From Melastoma dodecandrum (taxonomy: Eukaryota; Streptophyta; Magnoliopsida; Myrtales; Melastomataceae): DNA of 64,000 nt. The stretch is taken from NCBI GenBank assembly GCA_029817715.1, contig JARUPY010000539.1, forward strand, positions 1,773,501-1,837,500, given 5' to 3'. The notes under the pieces were generated by a model. That model saw only the letters and a program-made list of their open reading frames with translations, had not been told where the DNA came from and did not search any database. Both the position numbers and the translations under genes were made by a program. The first letter of the stretch is position 1. Each line of letters opens with the position of its first letter. Of the stretch, positions 23,686 through 37,699 are shown piece after piece.

Positions 23686-26600
23686 ATGCCTCCACCCCAG
23701 CACAACCTCCACGCCTACCTCCGCCCCGCCCCACCGCAGCAATCCTCCGCCACCAAGCTGATCTTGCTCCTCACCCTCCTACCCCTTACCCTTGCCATCC
23801 TCGCCTTCTCCCTTCAGTGGCGCGGCGGAGGCTTCTCCTTGGACGATGGCCCCTCCTCCCCTCGTGGTTCCTCCTCCCGCCTCCTCTTCCCTGGCATGGA
23901 CCCCGACAATGCCTCCCCAATCTCCTCTGTCTCCTCCTCCCTTCGCCGATCCACCTCCGACTGCCTCTCCTCCTTCCCTTACTTCGCTGGCAAGGGCTCT
24001 TCCAAGTTCGACTTCTCTTCCCTCTCCAATCTCCGCCCCAAGGTTCGATTCCTTGGTTGATTCGTTTTCGTTTGGCGTTGAACTTTATGCCCTTCCGTAC
24101 TGCTGTGGTTGACCTGATTCGTTTTTCTCCGATCGCTTACGTTTCGTTTGGTAGATATGCGTCACCACCAGTACCTCCGCCGAGTTAGATCAGATCCTTC
24201 CCTGGATGTTCTATCACAAGGTCATTGGCGTCTCCACCTTTTTTCTCTTCGTAGAGGGCAAGGCCGCTACCCCTGCTGTCACCAAAGTTCTCGAGTCCAT
24301 TCCCGTCAGTTGGCTCCTCGCTCCTCGTGCCTTTGGTTTAAACCCCTTTTTGTCAGTTTGTTGTTTGATGGGTTAATTTCTTCCAGGGAGTGAAGCTGGT
24401 CTATAGAACCAAGGAGCTAGAAGAGCAGCAAGCTCGAAGGTATGTTTTGCATCTTTCTTTTTGACGAAAGAGTTTTGAATCCTGTGTTACAGCTCAGTAT
24501 CCAAACATATGATCCCGAAAGTTCTGTCAGTCATCCTGCTCTCTTGATTCTCCAGCCGGATCTGGAACGAGACTTGGCTTGCGAGCTTCTTCTACAAACC
24601 GTGCAATTACGAGCTATTTGTGAAGCAATCTCTCAACATGGAGATGGCCATTGTCATGGCCAGGGTATGTCTTTATTACTCTCGTGTTTAGTTGCTTTAG
24701 TAAATGTTTTCAAATGACAGAAGGTGAATCCCTACCTGTTTATCAGGATGCTGGTATGGAATGGATACTGCACCTTGATACCGACGAGTTGATTCACCCT
24801 GCTGGTGCACGGGAATATTCCTTGAGATCACTGCTCATGGGCATTCCTGAAAATGTTGACATGGTCATATTTCCGAATTATGTACGTGGTCATTATAAAA
24901 GAATGTAGAATATCATCTTCACCTGCCAATTCTGGTGGATTTTTATTCTGGGAAACTAATTCTGATACCATAATCCCTTCCTTTTTTTGTAGGAGAGTGG
25001 GGTTGAGCGTGACGACGTTAAGGACCCATTTAGTGAGGTTAATTCTCATCTAATTCATAACTCAAATATGCACCATGTCAATGATTCAATGAATTATCTT
25101 GGGTTGCAGGCTTCTGCTAGTATACACTTTAAATAGAAATGGTCTTTTAGTTTTTTTGGGGGGTAATTTTCTGAGCAGGTATCTCTGTTCAAGAAAAATT
25201 ACGACCATCTTCCCAAGGATACTTACTTTGGAATGTACAAGGAGTCAACTCGTGGTAATCCAAACTACTTTTTGACTTATGGAAACGGGAAATCCGCTGC
25301 TCGAGTTCGGGAACATCTTCGTCCTAATGGAGCACATAGATGGCACAACTACATGAAGACCCCAAAGTATGGGCCTGAGTACTCAACTTACGTTTCTTCA
25401 TTGCCTGCCTCTCATTTTTTCTATAGAAGATGGAATTCATATATAATTTCAACTAGCTTGTTTCCCACATGAAATATTGCTGGAAGATTTATCCATTCGG
25501 CTTCACTCCTTCATTGACTTGTTCCCGGCATTGGCATTGTTAGTGAGATTAAGTTGGAAGAGGCTGCTGTGCTCCATTACACATATGCCCAGTTTTCAGA
25601 CCTGACTTCTAGACGGGCAAGGTGTGGCTGCAAGCCAACAAAGGAGGATGTTAAAAGATGCTTCATGTTAGAATTTGACCGAGAAGTATGTATTCTTTCT
25701 CTGTCTTTTTATGTACCTTTTGGTACGTGCTTGTTTAACTTGGATCGTCCTCTGAAACGGAGTTGCTGCTATCTTACATGTGAGCAGACCCCCTGCGAAG
25801 AGCTGCATTCGTGCTTAAATTTTCGTTGAATTTTGATCATGTCCGAACTGTCATACACGAGTTTTCTGTGTTTCGGATACTTAATAGACAACCTATCATT
25901 GATAATAGTAGTTCTAAAATTTGCAGGCCTTTATAATAGCTTCAACTGCGACTGAGGATGAAATGCTGAACTGGTAATGCACAACACGAACACTGTCTAG
26001 AAGAATATGTTTGTCCCTCTATAATGTATAGGCATGGTATGCTGTGCCAATTGCTCCAGTATAAAATGGCGGAGGATGCGGTGATTTCTCTAATTAAATT
26101 TTATTTTATGTCTGATATTTGGGGCTTTGTTTTTGTGTTTAGGTATCGTGAGCATGTTGTGTGGGGGGATAAGGATGTAAAACTAAAGCTGGTTCGGAAA
26201 GGGATTTTGACTCGTATCTATGCTCCCATGGTAAGTTTGTCTGTTCGTAAGCTAACCCTTGTGGCAACTGTTTTTAGTCCTGTGCATTTGTTTCCGTTCT
26301 TCATCTTTGATCCATAAGGGAGTTGTTACTTAGATACTGTGTGAAGTGGAAGGCTTTGACTTCTTAATAATTTTGATCAATCTAGAATGCCTGTAAACTC
26401 TTCTACTGCAGGCTATAATACAAGGTTTACGAGATTCTGGTGTCTTCAGCTCTGTAATTGAATCTGCTCCGGCGACCGTGACCAACGGGAAGATCTCATC
26501 TCTTGTCGTTAGGACGAATTCATCCAGAGCTGTTGCCTCAGAGTCGCTTCCATCACGGAAGTTGGGGAGAAATATGCAAAACAAGGCTAGTGGAAGGAAA

Positions 26601-26696
26601 ATTTTGGATGTCGAAACTTCTGCTTACTTCGTTTTGGCAATCCCTCCGTTGTCTCCACCAGGACCTGATAGCTATCTCTCCAGTGAAGTGTACTGA
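23686..26696 (+). CDS. Glycosyltransferase family 92 (DUF23) protein, type II membrane
   Basis: Plant GT92 protein; members of the family add galactose in other organisms (galactan synthases GALS in plants), but the substrate of this one is not known. Eleven exons: 23686-24042, 24155-24304, 24387-24439, 24556-24664, 24747-24881, 24993-25037, 25179-25366, 25544-25685, 25927-25973, 26143-26230 and 26412-26696. They give 532 residues in frame. One membrane span lies at residues 24-43, after a short cytosolic tail, as in Golgi enzymes. The DUF23 core begins [20 protein letters not shown]. The metal-binding DxD is in [13 protein letters not shown] (Asp 234 and 236). [24 protein letters not shown] and a [14 protein letters not shown] cluster follow. 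The C-terminal tail after GLRDSGVF is Ser-rich and probably disordered. Confidence 0.9.
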
Positions 26697-27281
26697 AGAT
26701 CGGAGAAACCTACTGCTTCGCCTGTTTCTTCCCCATGCTGGTTCCTATGTGCCGTTCGTGTTAAAATCTTGATTTTGCTTCTGCGAGCAGATACCAAGTT
26801 TCCCTGGTTGAAACAGCATAAGAAGCCATCGGACGTTTTTGCTGTCGGGAAGTGCTCCCTGTTCCAATACAGAAACGTAAGAGCAGCATTTTATGTATCG
26901 TATAATAGAAGTGAATTTATAGATTAGATGATTCTTCTGTGTACATGGTTGACAACATTCGGATGGAAAAGTTTCACTTTTTCTTGGGGGGGGGCCTCAT
27001 TGTTGTAACTACTATCCTGGCATGACCATATAATGAGTGTAAGATGCAGTTGCGGTTGGGTAGACACCGATGACGGGCTTCGATTTTTCATAGGATCAGC
27101 AAGGGGGAAGAGGCCACCGCCTGTTTTCTTTATGCTCTGAATAATGCAGAAGAGAAGAACAAAGAAGTGCTGCGGGGCTCCTTCAAAACCGACACGGGGA
27201 GTTAAAATCGAAATTTCATGAAGGGGCGACATGAGATAATCATTTAACTGTAGGGGCCGAATTGGGATTTCATCCTTGTAA
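26697..27281. other. Intergenic region between GT92 and the HCF153-like gene
   Basis: The 3' UTR of the GT92 gene and the promoter of the next gene must be here. It includes a nine-base poly-G run at about 26986-26994. Nothing else was recognised. Confidence 0.4.
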
Positions 27282-27934
27282 ATGCCACAGTTGGAAGTCG
27301 CGTGGATATTTGCGGACGACATGTTGGCTGCAAGCGAGCGCGGGAGCCTCATCTTATCCTCACCCCCTTGGCCGGCGTTCCCCGCCCGTCCCCCGGCCTT
27401 CCCGTCGGTGAGGTTTCCCCGCCGGGCTAGGAATGCGAGACTTGTTGCGGGAGCGGGACCGACCGCCTCCAATTACGTTTTCGCATTCGTGTTCCCGCTG
27501 TCCCTCCTTGTCGTGACGATCGTAGTTTCCGCCAGGATTGGGAATCAGTTGGACCAGAAGTACCTCGAGGAGGTAAATTCCTCGCTGCGCTTGATCCCCG
27601 AGTTGCTATGCTTTCCATATCTTTTGGATGTGACTACTGGGCTGTGTCTGTTGGAGTTTGGTGCAATTTTCTGGACTATATTTGTTGATTTGATCTGGAG
27701 AATGGCCCTGAGAAATGGCTGTTTCGGATGAATGAATTCGCTTCAGCGCGTGCTTATCTGACACCGGATTTTCTTTCCCAAGATAGATCCGTGAATTTCT
27801 TTGTTTGTTAAATTTTGTAGCTCGCGATCAACCAAGCGATAGAGGAAGCGGATTTAGACGAGGATCCCGAGGACCTCATGGAAGAGACCCCTGTTGCTAC
27901 GCGCATCCGCAACCGGCCCAAGCGACAAGTATGA
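27282..27934 (+). CDS. HCF153: Small plastid membrane protein, HCF153-like
   Basis: Two exons, 27282-27572 and 27821-27934, join in frame to 134 residues, the size of HIGH CHLOROPHYLL FLUORESCENCE 153. In Arabidopsis that thylakoid protein is needed for the cytochrome b6f complex. The first 50 or so residues are rich in Ser, Pro, Ala and Arg and look like a chloroplast transit peptide. AGPTASNYVFAFVFPLSLLV forms one membrane span (about 65-83). A charged tail (LDQKYLEE, then DEDPEDLMEE and RIRNRPKRQV) follows. The start could also be the ATG at 27321. The identification is from memory of the family pattern and is moderate; a plastid-targeted single-span protein is well supported. Confidence 0.65.
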
Positions 27935-28131
27935 ACTCATGACGATCACTTTGTATCGGTTTCCTTATCAGATATGGGTGTGTTGAAATGAACTCCGGAG
28001 CTGAATAACTGCTGGGATTTAAGGGAATAGGAGTTTGCTAAGTCTTCCAGATGTTTTCCTGACCTACGTCCTAATGAGACTGAAGGCTTCAATATGTTCA
28101 TGTTCATGTCCTTATCTCTCCAGGCCTAAAT

Positions 28132-28720
28132 TTATAAGCTTCCGCGTTTCTGGCGATCACCATTTTGAGGCCGTAGACTTCTATCTAAGTTCGGTTTGAT
28201 TCTAGCGTTGCCCCGTGGTTCCTAATCATATGAGTTAATAGCAACTCCCTGCCACCTCCTGTCTTGCAAACCTCTCTTGTCCTGAATTTGTCGGGTGCAC
28301 TGAGAATTAGCATCTCTGTCCAACTGCCACTGCTTCGGATAGTTCCGGCATGAAGAACCGTGCTTAAAATCGCCCTATCCTTCGTCGTTCTGTTGCATTG
28401 CATCCTGAAAGCGCCGTTCCTGAGGATCACCATCACTGTTGTCGTTTGGTTGGTCTTCCCAGCGACTCCAGCTCGACAGTTTGGCAACATTACCCCATTC
28501 GTCATGCTTGTTGCTGAGTTCCCAGGGATCATCACCCCCAGCCTACATCACTAGTATCATCTTTCTGTTCAGTCGATCTCCAATCCTGAATCTTCAAACT
28601 CCCATTATGTTGCTTTCTGCCTCTTTCCCATGGATCGATGACCGGTTTCTCCACTCGTTAATCTCGCTGGGGTATCTGGCGGCGTTCCTTCCTACCGCGC
28701 ATGGCCCACGACCTCAACGA
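28132..28720 (-). pseudogene. Decayed coding fragment of unknown origin
   Basis: On the minus strand a frame with protein-like composition runs from about 28540 to a stop at 28132-28134. It reads DDPWELSNKHDEWGNVAKL and SSWSRWEDQPNDNSDGDPQE but contains two in-frame TAG codons. Upstream, similar sequence (KDDTSDVGWG) ends at a TGA one base out of phase, at a run of five G, as if one base were lost there. The mix of acidic residues and regularly spaced Trp argues against chance, but I cannot name a parent gene. It overlaps no intact gene. Confidence 0.4.
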
Positions 28721-31576
28721 CGACGAACGGGAGAGACAGGCAGAGAGGGAGAGAGCTCGGACAGACAAGCGACTTCAACTCGTACTGTCCCGTCGGCTCG
28801 TCGAAATAACAGGCCGAGATCCACGTCGCATGGCCCAATGGGCCCGGCCCGAATCTCGGAAATGTCCTCCTAAACCCAAATCACTAAAAATTTCTTCGTC
28901 GTATGATTGGAACATTTCTTTCTATTAATATTCATCGTGGGAAAAAAGTCATGAGACTACTTTTTATTAAGGGCAATGAAATGACCCCTATATATTCATT
29001 CTCTTTAAGAAAAGGCCTCGGGGTGGTTGACAAAATCGACGCCCCCTCCAAAATGTGGATTTTTGCCAAACAAAACAAAGTGATCAGGAGTGGAGGGGGA
29101 CTCTTTTTTTCCGTGGTGGAGACTTTTCGAGAACTGAACTCAGTTTCTTCGTCCGACCGAACACCTGTCCGAACCAGTTCAAGACACGCGGGTGGTGGGG
29201 GTGGGTTGGGGGAGGGGGGGGGGGAGGGACTGTGAACGTGGGAAGAACAGGAAACATTAAGGCCTCTGGTATTTGGTAAGAGAAAATAATGTCTGTTTTC
29301 TGTTTTCATTTTTTTACCATAAAATAAAAAATAATTTTTTAAATTTTTAAAGGAAAACAATTTTTTTTTTTTTTGCATTTTCGTTTCCTATTTTCTAAAA
29401 TAAAAACGAAAATATATGCCCCTACGTTCCAGTATCATCCCAAAAGTGGGTGGCACTCATCGAGAAGAATAAAAAAGCAACGAGGAGAAGCAAACTTGCA
29501 CGGATAACGATTGCCGAGAATATTTCGTAATATGTTGCAATAATTTTTTAAAATTTTTAAAAAATTATTTATTTATTTTTTTAAATATTTTCGAGATAAG
29601 CACGTCCCATCTCCAGATTGATAAAATATTTTGTACATGTTTATGCTGCTGCTAAAAGAAAACAACCATACAAATCTCCCCCGTTAATCGTAAAAGAACA
29701 TCGTCGAATTAATGTACTCAAAGGGAAAAACACCATTTCTAAAGTATCAAGGAAAAACATCATGGGTTTTCCTCTTAACATGGGTTTTGGTTGCTCTTCA
29801 GAAGCTTTTTAGACACATTATCTTATCAAATACAAAGTGAAAGGAGTGCCTTAAATTTAATCAATCCACCCACTACGACCACCATCTATTGTCGTGGAAA
29901 GTTAAAACCAGAAAAGTTAAAAAAAAAAAAGCATTCTTCAGTCTTCCAAAGTACACGACTAAGCAAAGCAGCCAGGGTCACTGCTCGAAATTGAAGTACC
30001 ACTGCTACTATTACCATAAGTACAACTTCAGCTCAACATTTTGTCCTCAGCCTCAGCCAGTCTCTTGCTTAGCTCGGCCAATGGAGTCATTACATCACTA
30101 TACAGACTGAAAACATAACCCAAAAGCCAGCGAAGCAGCCGAGGAGAAGAAAACTTATGATTATTGCTGCAAGATGCTCTCCTTCTAGTCCTTAAAAGAT
30201 GCTCGTGGCGACGACGCAATTGAAGTTGCAGTTCAACAACCACATTTCTGACTGATCCCCTGCCATGGGACGTGATCTTCATCTATGTCTCGAGAGATAA
30301 GATCTTGTCTGGAGATAAGGAAGCATTGGTAAATGCCATGTGCCCATCCATGCTCTCTATACCTTGGAAAGAAATGGGAGATGCATTTTTTATTTTTCTG
30401 TCAGTTCACCAAAGTTTAAAAGGAAACAAAATGACAAGAAGTCGACACAGTTACTGCAGCAACACATTTTTACATTCAAAGCATGTGAGGCGAGGTGTGA
30501 AGGCAAAGATGGCACACAGATTATATGCTGACAAGATAAGAAAAGGCACAAAACAAACACGATAAGAAGGGGATCCAAATCTCATCTCCAGCCTCCAAAA
30601 GATGTTTTCTTAGGCAGCAGATGGGTTTAGGGAGGAGGCAAATCACTTCTTGCTACCCACCCACCCATCCTGAAGTCATTTCCTTCCTCACCATCATCCC
30701 ACCGCATCTCTCTCGGAAAACGGGAACAACACCTCACGTGACACAGGATGCCCTGCCTACTAGCGTACTACATGGAAAATTCAATTACTAACCATTGGCA
30801 CTTAAATGAACCTAGCCTAAACCAGGACTGACTCAGTTCATTCCTTCACCCATCCTAATGTCGACAAGACCGAGAATGGCAGTGTCGTTTTGTCGGTCGT
30901 TGATTTGACACGGCGTGCTCTTCTTCCGAAGAGTCTATCCGATGGGAACCCCACATTTGTCACCCTCTCGATCCTACTAATCAAAGGGTCCCTTTATGAT
31001 TGGTTATTCAGAATATTTGGACTAATCATCCCCTCTTTTGGGATTACCCCAACATGTCATGATGGGGAGACCAAAGAGGCCCACCAACCTTAGTAGACCA
31101 CCAGTGCGTGTCAAACAAAATTATCACCATCATGAACTAGAATGAGGATTATGGTCGGTCTCCTTCTAGAAAGCGTGTAATCAAAATTAGGTTATTGATC
31201 ACAAACAAAGGGGAAAAAGGAGCAGGAAGATGATGGGAAAGAGTTCACACAGACACAGACACAGAGGTTGTTGACCCAGGTCAAAATAAAGCATTCCAAC
31301 ACTAGTGTCCATGAGATTTAAGTATCAAATGATTTTAGAATCATGGTATAATAGACAATCCAAGATTATGTCCCTGAGGCTTCCTCTCATCAATCTTTGT
31401 CACTAGTGGAGATTTCCCTGTCAGGAACTCAGGAAATACTTAAATCTAAGCTACCAGATGCGGAGGGAGGAATCCATGCAGGGACAAGATGTACATGAAC
31501 AGGTCATTGTATTGAGGGCCAATTTTGGTCAAATACAATGGCAGCTTTGGATCCCTGTCCACCACAAGGAGAGATT

Positions 31577-31598
31577 ACTATATATATATATATATATA
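31577..31598. repeat. (TA)n microsatellite
   Basis: About 11 uninterrupted TA units in non-coding DNA. Confidence 0.85.
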
Positions 31599-32948
31599 GG
31601 TAGAAGCACGATAACAACAAGTCTGTCCTACTTTTTTTTATGAGCCCATGTTGGTGTTTCTATTTATTAATATCCATTACAGACAACTTCATTGGTTATT
31701 ATCAGTTCAGAATTAAACCAAGCACTTTCTCTCCTGCTGTATCCTAACACTAGAACAAGGAAGATTCAACGGATCCTCACTATTCTCAGCTAATAAACCT
31801 ACCCCACCACAGCAATAAATGGGGAACCTAACTGGGACACATCCTCGAACCACTTGAACACCGACTCAAGGTAAGCATAATGCTTTACTGACGCATATAA
31901 CATTAGAAGCTTGCAGAATACTTTCGCGAAAATAAATTATTAAAAGAAGGGACCTCAAAGTTTTATATAATAAGGCCGACCCTTTAAGGAAACAGATAAT
32001 TTAAGCAGGCATCAGTTTGAACAAAGAACAAAAGCCCGAATGTAAAACCGGAAGCAACCAAGTAATTCATCACTTTACCAGAGGAGAAACGGGGCAGCAA
32101 TTCCTATAAAGAAAACAGATGAAAGGGATATCGATAGTTCAGTAATGGTCAACATAAACGACAATCCAGTGAAGGGAAGAACACAATAAACGACAAGGGG
32201 GTAATACCTTTAATTGATAAGGAGGATTTGTAAAGTAATGAGCAATAGGGCTAACACCACAGGCAAGGGTAAAGAGCAGCTCCTAGTCAGAGCTCTACTT
32301 TCCAGATGCCAACGAATCTTCCACCCTATTCTTAATTCCTAGCATGGTGGACCAGAAATGATGTCCCCAGCACAAGCCAATCATCGCCCTCCCACCCACC
32401 CACGAAAGTGCACAGAGCCATTGATAAATCATGTGACCCCATTTAGGTCATGGGCCCGGATGGCCATTGCCTCAGCATGCAAAAGAATCAAAGCTGGGTC
32501 TCTCTCCCCAGATTTGCACTTGGATTCCCGATGTTACAGTCAGTGGTACAACAAAGGGATTTTTCTTAAGCATCTGTGTAGGAAGGACTAGGCTGCCCTA
32601 TCTGAGGGAAAATACTCCTCTGGTATTGTAGGTTCATTCCAGAGGCAAAGTGTCTCTGTTCAATATCTGGAAACTAACAAAGGAAGGGAGTTCAGAAAAA
32701 AAGCAAAGAAAAGGTGGCAAATGTGGTTGTCACTGTGTAAAAAGGAAAAGGGGAAAAGATTTGTAGAGATCTTGCTTTCCTGTGAGGTTTCCCCCCCAAG
32801 TTGGGTTAAGGTATGATGATGGCTTCACTCGCTTTCCCTCGTCCTGTAAGTTAGAGACCAACAAGCAAGAACGTTGGGCAGTCTACTTACGTGTTCTCCC
32901 TAATGAGGAGTGGTTGACTTTACCCCCCCCCCCCCAATGCCTTTCTCC

Positions 32949-32960
32949 CTTTAAATACCT
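32949..32960 (+). promoter_or_regulatory. TATA-like box upstream of CKX
   Basis: The plus strand reads CTTTAAATACCT about 45 bp before the ATG at 33003, in a suitable place for a short 5' UTR. The initiation site itself cannot be seen. Confidence 0.4.
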
Positions 32961-33002
32961 GGCCCTCAGTTGATGCTTCCATAGAAACGTGAGAAATATA
33001 GC

Positions 33003-35270
<2,268 letters not shown>

Positions 35271-35830
35271 AAGGCATTAACGGCTCCACATATTTATTAT
35301 ACTACAAAGAGGAGGACCTTAGCCTACATGTGGGAGGGAATCTCCAAAACCAAAACACCGTAGATTATTTCCGACAAGAATTGTAAATACATGTCCTTTG
35401 GATCTCTTATTCATTGCAAATATCACCTACCAACTACTACTTTGCATAGAAAACGTGTAGCCATAAGAGACTGAGACTTACTTAGTCATGACCATTGTAC
35501 TGTATATCTTTTCCAAACAAATATAGCAAAGTTAGCAACATTTACTATTATTGCCATCCATACATCATATGATAGGGTCAGCATATGCAAAGAAATCCAA
35601 ACTAATATTTCAGCCATATGAAAAGGGTGGACATACGTTAAGAAATCCAAATTATATATAACAGTCAAAGCCACCAGCAGGAGGGAATGGACCTTCCAAT
35701 TCTGGGGTTTCAGAATTTTAAAGAACATTACCAGAAAAAAGGGGATACCATCAGGATCTAGGACCTAGGGATCACTAGCAGGAGGAAATCCAGATCTGGG
35801 ATTAAAAATGCAGAAAATAGCAGAAAATAG
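35271..35830. other. 3' flank of CKX with degenerate copies of the downstream repeat
   Basis: Non-coding. From about 35665 the DNA shows diverged pieces of the 79-bp repeat described next (CACCAGCAGGAGG near 35672, CTAGCAGGAGGAAATCC near 35774). Confidence 0.45.
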
Positions 35831-36060
35831 AAAACCACCAACAGGAGGCAAAGCCTTCCGATTCTGGGGTCTAATAGCAGAAAATGCAGAAAATAGCAGA
35901 GAATATTAGAAAACCACCAACAGGAGGCAAAGCCTTCCGATTCTGGGGTCTAATAGCAGAAAATGCAGAAAACAGCAGAGAATATTAGAAAACCACCAAC
36001 AGGAGGCAAAGCCTTCCGATTCTGGGGTCTAATAGCAGAAAATAGAAAACAGCAGAGAAT
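35831..36060. repeat. 79-bp direct tandem repeat, nearly three copies
   Basis: The word AAAACCACCAACAGGAGGCA begins at 35831, 35910 and 35989, a spacing of exactly 79 bp, and each copy continues through CCTTCCGATTCTGGGGTCTA. Copies 1 and 2 are nearly identical; copy 3 is shortened at its end. The array abuts the non-coding end of the pararetrovirus insertion and is probably part of it or of its junction. Confidence 0.9.
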
Positions 36061-36352
36061 ATTTAATTTTTATTCATATAAGAATAAAATTACAGGGGAA
36101 GAAGTTCTTACAATATTCTCAAAAGTTTTTTGATCTTCGTCCCTTCGGAGAATTCATAAGTCAAAAAATACAAGAGAGAATAGAGTGAGAAAAGTAAGCA
36201 TTTGAGAGAGAGGGTAGGCGAACGATGCCCTAACGAAGGGTGTCGTCCTCCTTTTAAAGAAGATAATTTCTACTGTTGCTACAGTGACTTTGACATGACT
36301 TTTTTTTTAAAGTAAAAATTCATCAAAATACATCAAAATATATTAAAATACA
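36060..36352 (-). promoter_or_regulatory. Viral intergenic region with TATA-like and polyadenylation signals
   Basis: Downstream of the last viral ORF on the minus strand. It has a TATA-like TTTAAAAG (plus positions about 36252-36259), preceded by a CTGTAGCAACAGTAG stretch, then a pyrimidine-rich leader. AATAAAAA follows at about 36066-36075. This order matches the promoter plus terminator region of a circular pararetrovirus genome. No tRNA-Met primer-binding site was found. Confidence 0.5.
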
Positions 36353-37699
36353 TTAATCATCTTCTGAATCTCTGGCTAAATCAATCCCATAGCAATCATC
36401 TTCGTTTGTATTTCCACTATGTGAGGAGGATGTAGCTTGTGATTCTTCATATTCAGTCACAACCTTCTTTAAAATTTTGTAAAGTTCGTCTGGATGGGTC
36501 GCTCCAGCTAGTTGGGAGACTGTAATAGCTTTGTCATGAAGGAAGGCAGTATGATCCTGGCCTACCAATACTGGCACTGTTGGTTTTAGGGATGCTATGT
36601 AATTGAGGATTACCGCATCATAAATTTTGTGCCAATGGGAAAACCCATCCCACCATTTGGTTCGGAATCTGCGGCATAAAATAAGGATTTTGTTGTTTGC
36701 AGCACGGGGCTGATACTCCATGTTCCAAGCAGAGACCCATGTGAGTTGAGTAGCCATGAAAAAGTGAAGCAAATGAGGATAGGATGTCTCATTTAAAGGT
36801 GGCTTATATTTGGAAATAAAAAGATTAAAAGCATTTTGAGCATTGCGCGGCAAAATTTCAGGTACAGGGCCGAAATCGTCCCACCATCTTATAAACCAGA
36901 ATGGTAAATTGTGAGAAAAGCAGAGGTTTTCAAAGAAAAGGAGCCAAGTATGGGAATGATTTGGGTTTTGCCTGTAAAATGCATTCCACCATGCTTGGGT
37001 ATAATCAAAATAAGTAAAAGATGGTGGGTAGGAAGAGGTTTGTAAAGGAGTAGAAGGTGAGATATTCCACTCAGAAGGATGTATGACCCTTAATATTTTT
37101 GCAGTGGAATAATTGATTATTGCCGCGTTATTTTTGTCTGCAAAATGTCTGAACTTGACTGATCCAGTGTTTACCAAAATATTTTCATAATATGTTACTG
37201 TCTTGGATAGGTCATAAGGGGTATAATAAAATTGTTTTCCAAACATTTTTTCGCAAAATTGAAAAGGGTTTTCATGATAGAAGCCATTTTCAACTGTGAT
37301 TAATTTTGTAAAGTTGGGTTTGATGAAATATTTTGACCTTTCCCTTTTTTGAGGAATTGGCTGTATAGCCCCAAGGACTATCTCTGAAGAAGATAAATTT
37401 TTTGGAGGGCTAGAAGTGTAACCAGAGAGGTTTAGTCCTGTTTTGGCTTGGAGTGTCTGCAAGGCATTTGGAGGGAGATAATTTATTAAATCTGTAACAG
37501 AAATGGCTGGTGGGTTTGTAATAGTAGAGGGCTTTTGTGGTGATTGGGAGGATATGGATGATGTGGAAGGCCCAGTAGGGGTCTGGGTGGCTTGTAGCCA
37601 GCTTCGAATTGGGGTTAGGCTTTTTGAAGCTGGGGAATTTTCAGTTTTTTGGGGTTTTTCTTCAGCTGGGTTTTTTCCTTTGTCTCTTCTGGGTGGCAT
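36353..37699 (-). CDS. Pararetroviral 3'-terminal ORF of unknown function (448 residues)
   Basis: Intact frame starting MPPRRDKGKNPAEEKPQ; it overlaps the end of the RNase H frame by 85 bases in another phase. The N-terminal 110 residues are Pro/Ser/Thr-rich and basic. The rest is globular, with many aromatic residues (FFENLCFSHNLPFWFIRWWD, TQAWWNAFY). The C-terminus is acidic (ARDSEDD). Its place after RNase H is where caulimovirids carry a transactivator or an ORF of unknown role. I see no diagnostic motif and assign no function. It is the only long viral frame here without an evident break. Confidence 0.6.
   Translation of the reverse strand: MPPRRDKGKNPAEEKPQKTENSPASKSLTPIRSWLQATQTPTGPSTSSISSQSPQKPSTITNPPAISVTDLINYLPPNALQTLQAKTGLNLSGYTSSPPKNLSSSEIVLGAIQPIPQKRERSKYFIKPNFTKLITVENGFYHENPFQFCEKMFGKQFYYTPYDLSKTVTYYENILVNTGSVKFRHFADKNNAAIINYSTAKILRVIHPSEWNISPSTPLQTSSYPPSFTYFDYTQAWWNAFYRQNPNHSHTWLLFFENLCFSHNLPFWFIRWWDDFGPVPEILPRNAQNAFNLFISKYKPPLNETSYPHLLHFFMATQLTWVSAWNMEYQPRAANNKILILCRRFRTKWWDGFSHWHKIYDAVILNYIASLKPTVPVLVGQDHTAFLHDKAITVSQLAGATHPDELYKILKKVVTEYEESQATSSSHSGNTNEDDCYGIDLARDSEDD

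Larger units (their letters stand above)
27935..33002. other. Gene-poor region upstream of CKX
   Basis: Five kilobases with no intact recognised gene. It contains the coding relic at 28132-28720, G-rich sequence near 29190-29226, AT-rich DNA around 29280-29600, a possible small ORF at 30028-30282 (minus), a TA repeat near 31577-31598 and a poly-C run at about 32923-32935. Confidence 0.5.

Noticed and set aside
35831..36060. Regular repeats as a CRISPR-like array
   Set aside because: Tandem without spacers, in a plant nuclear genome, next to a viral insertion.
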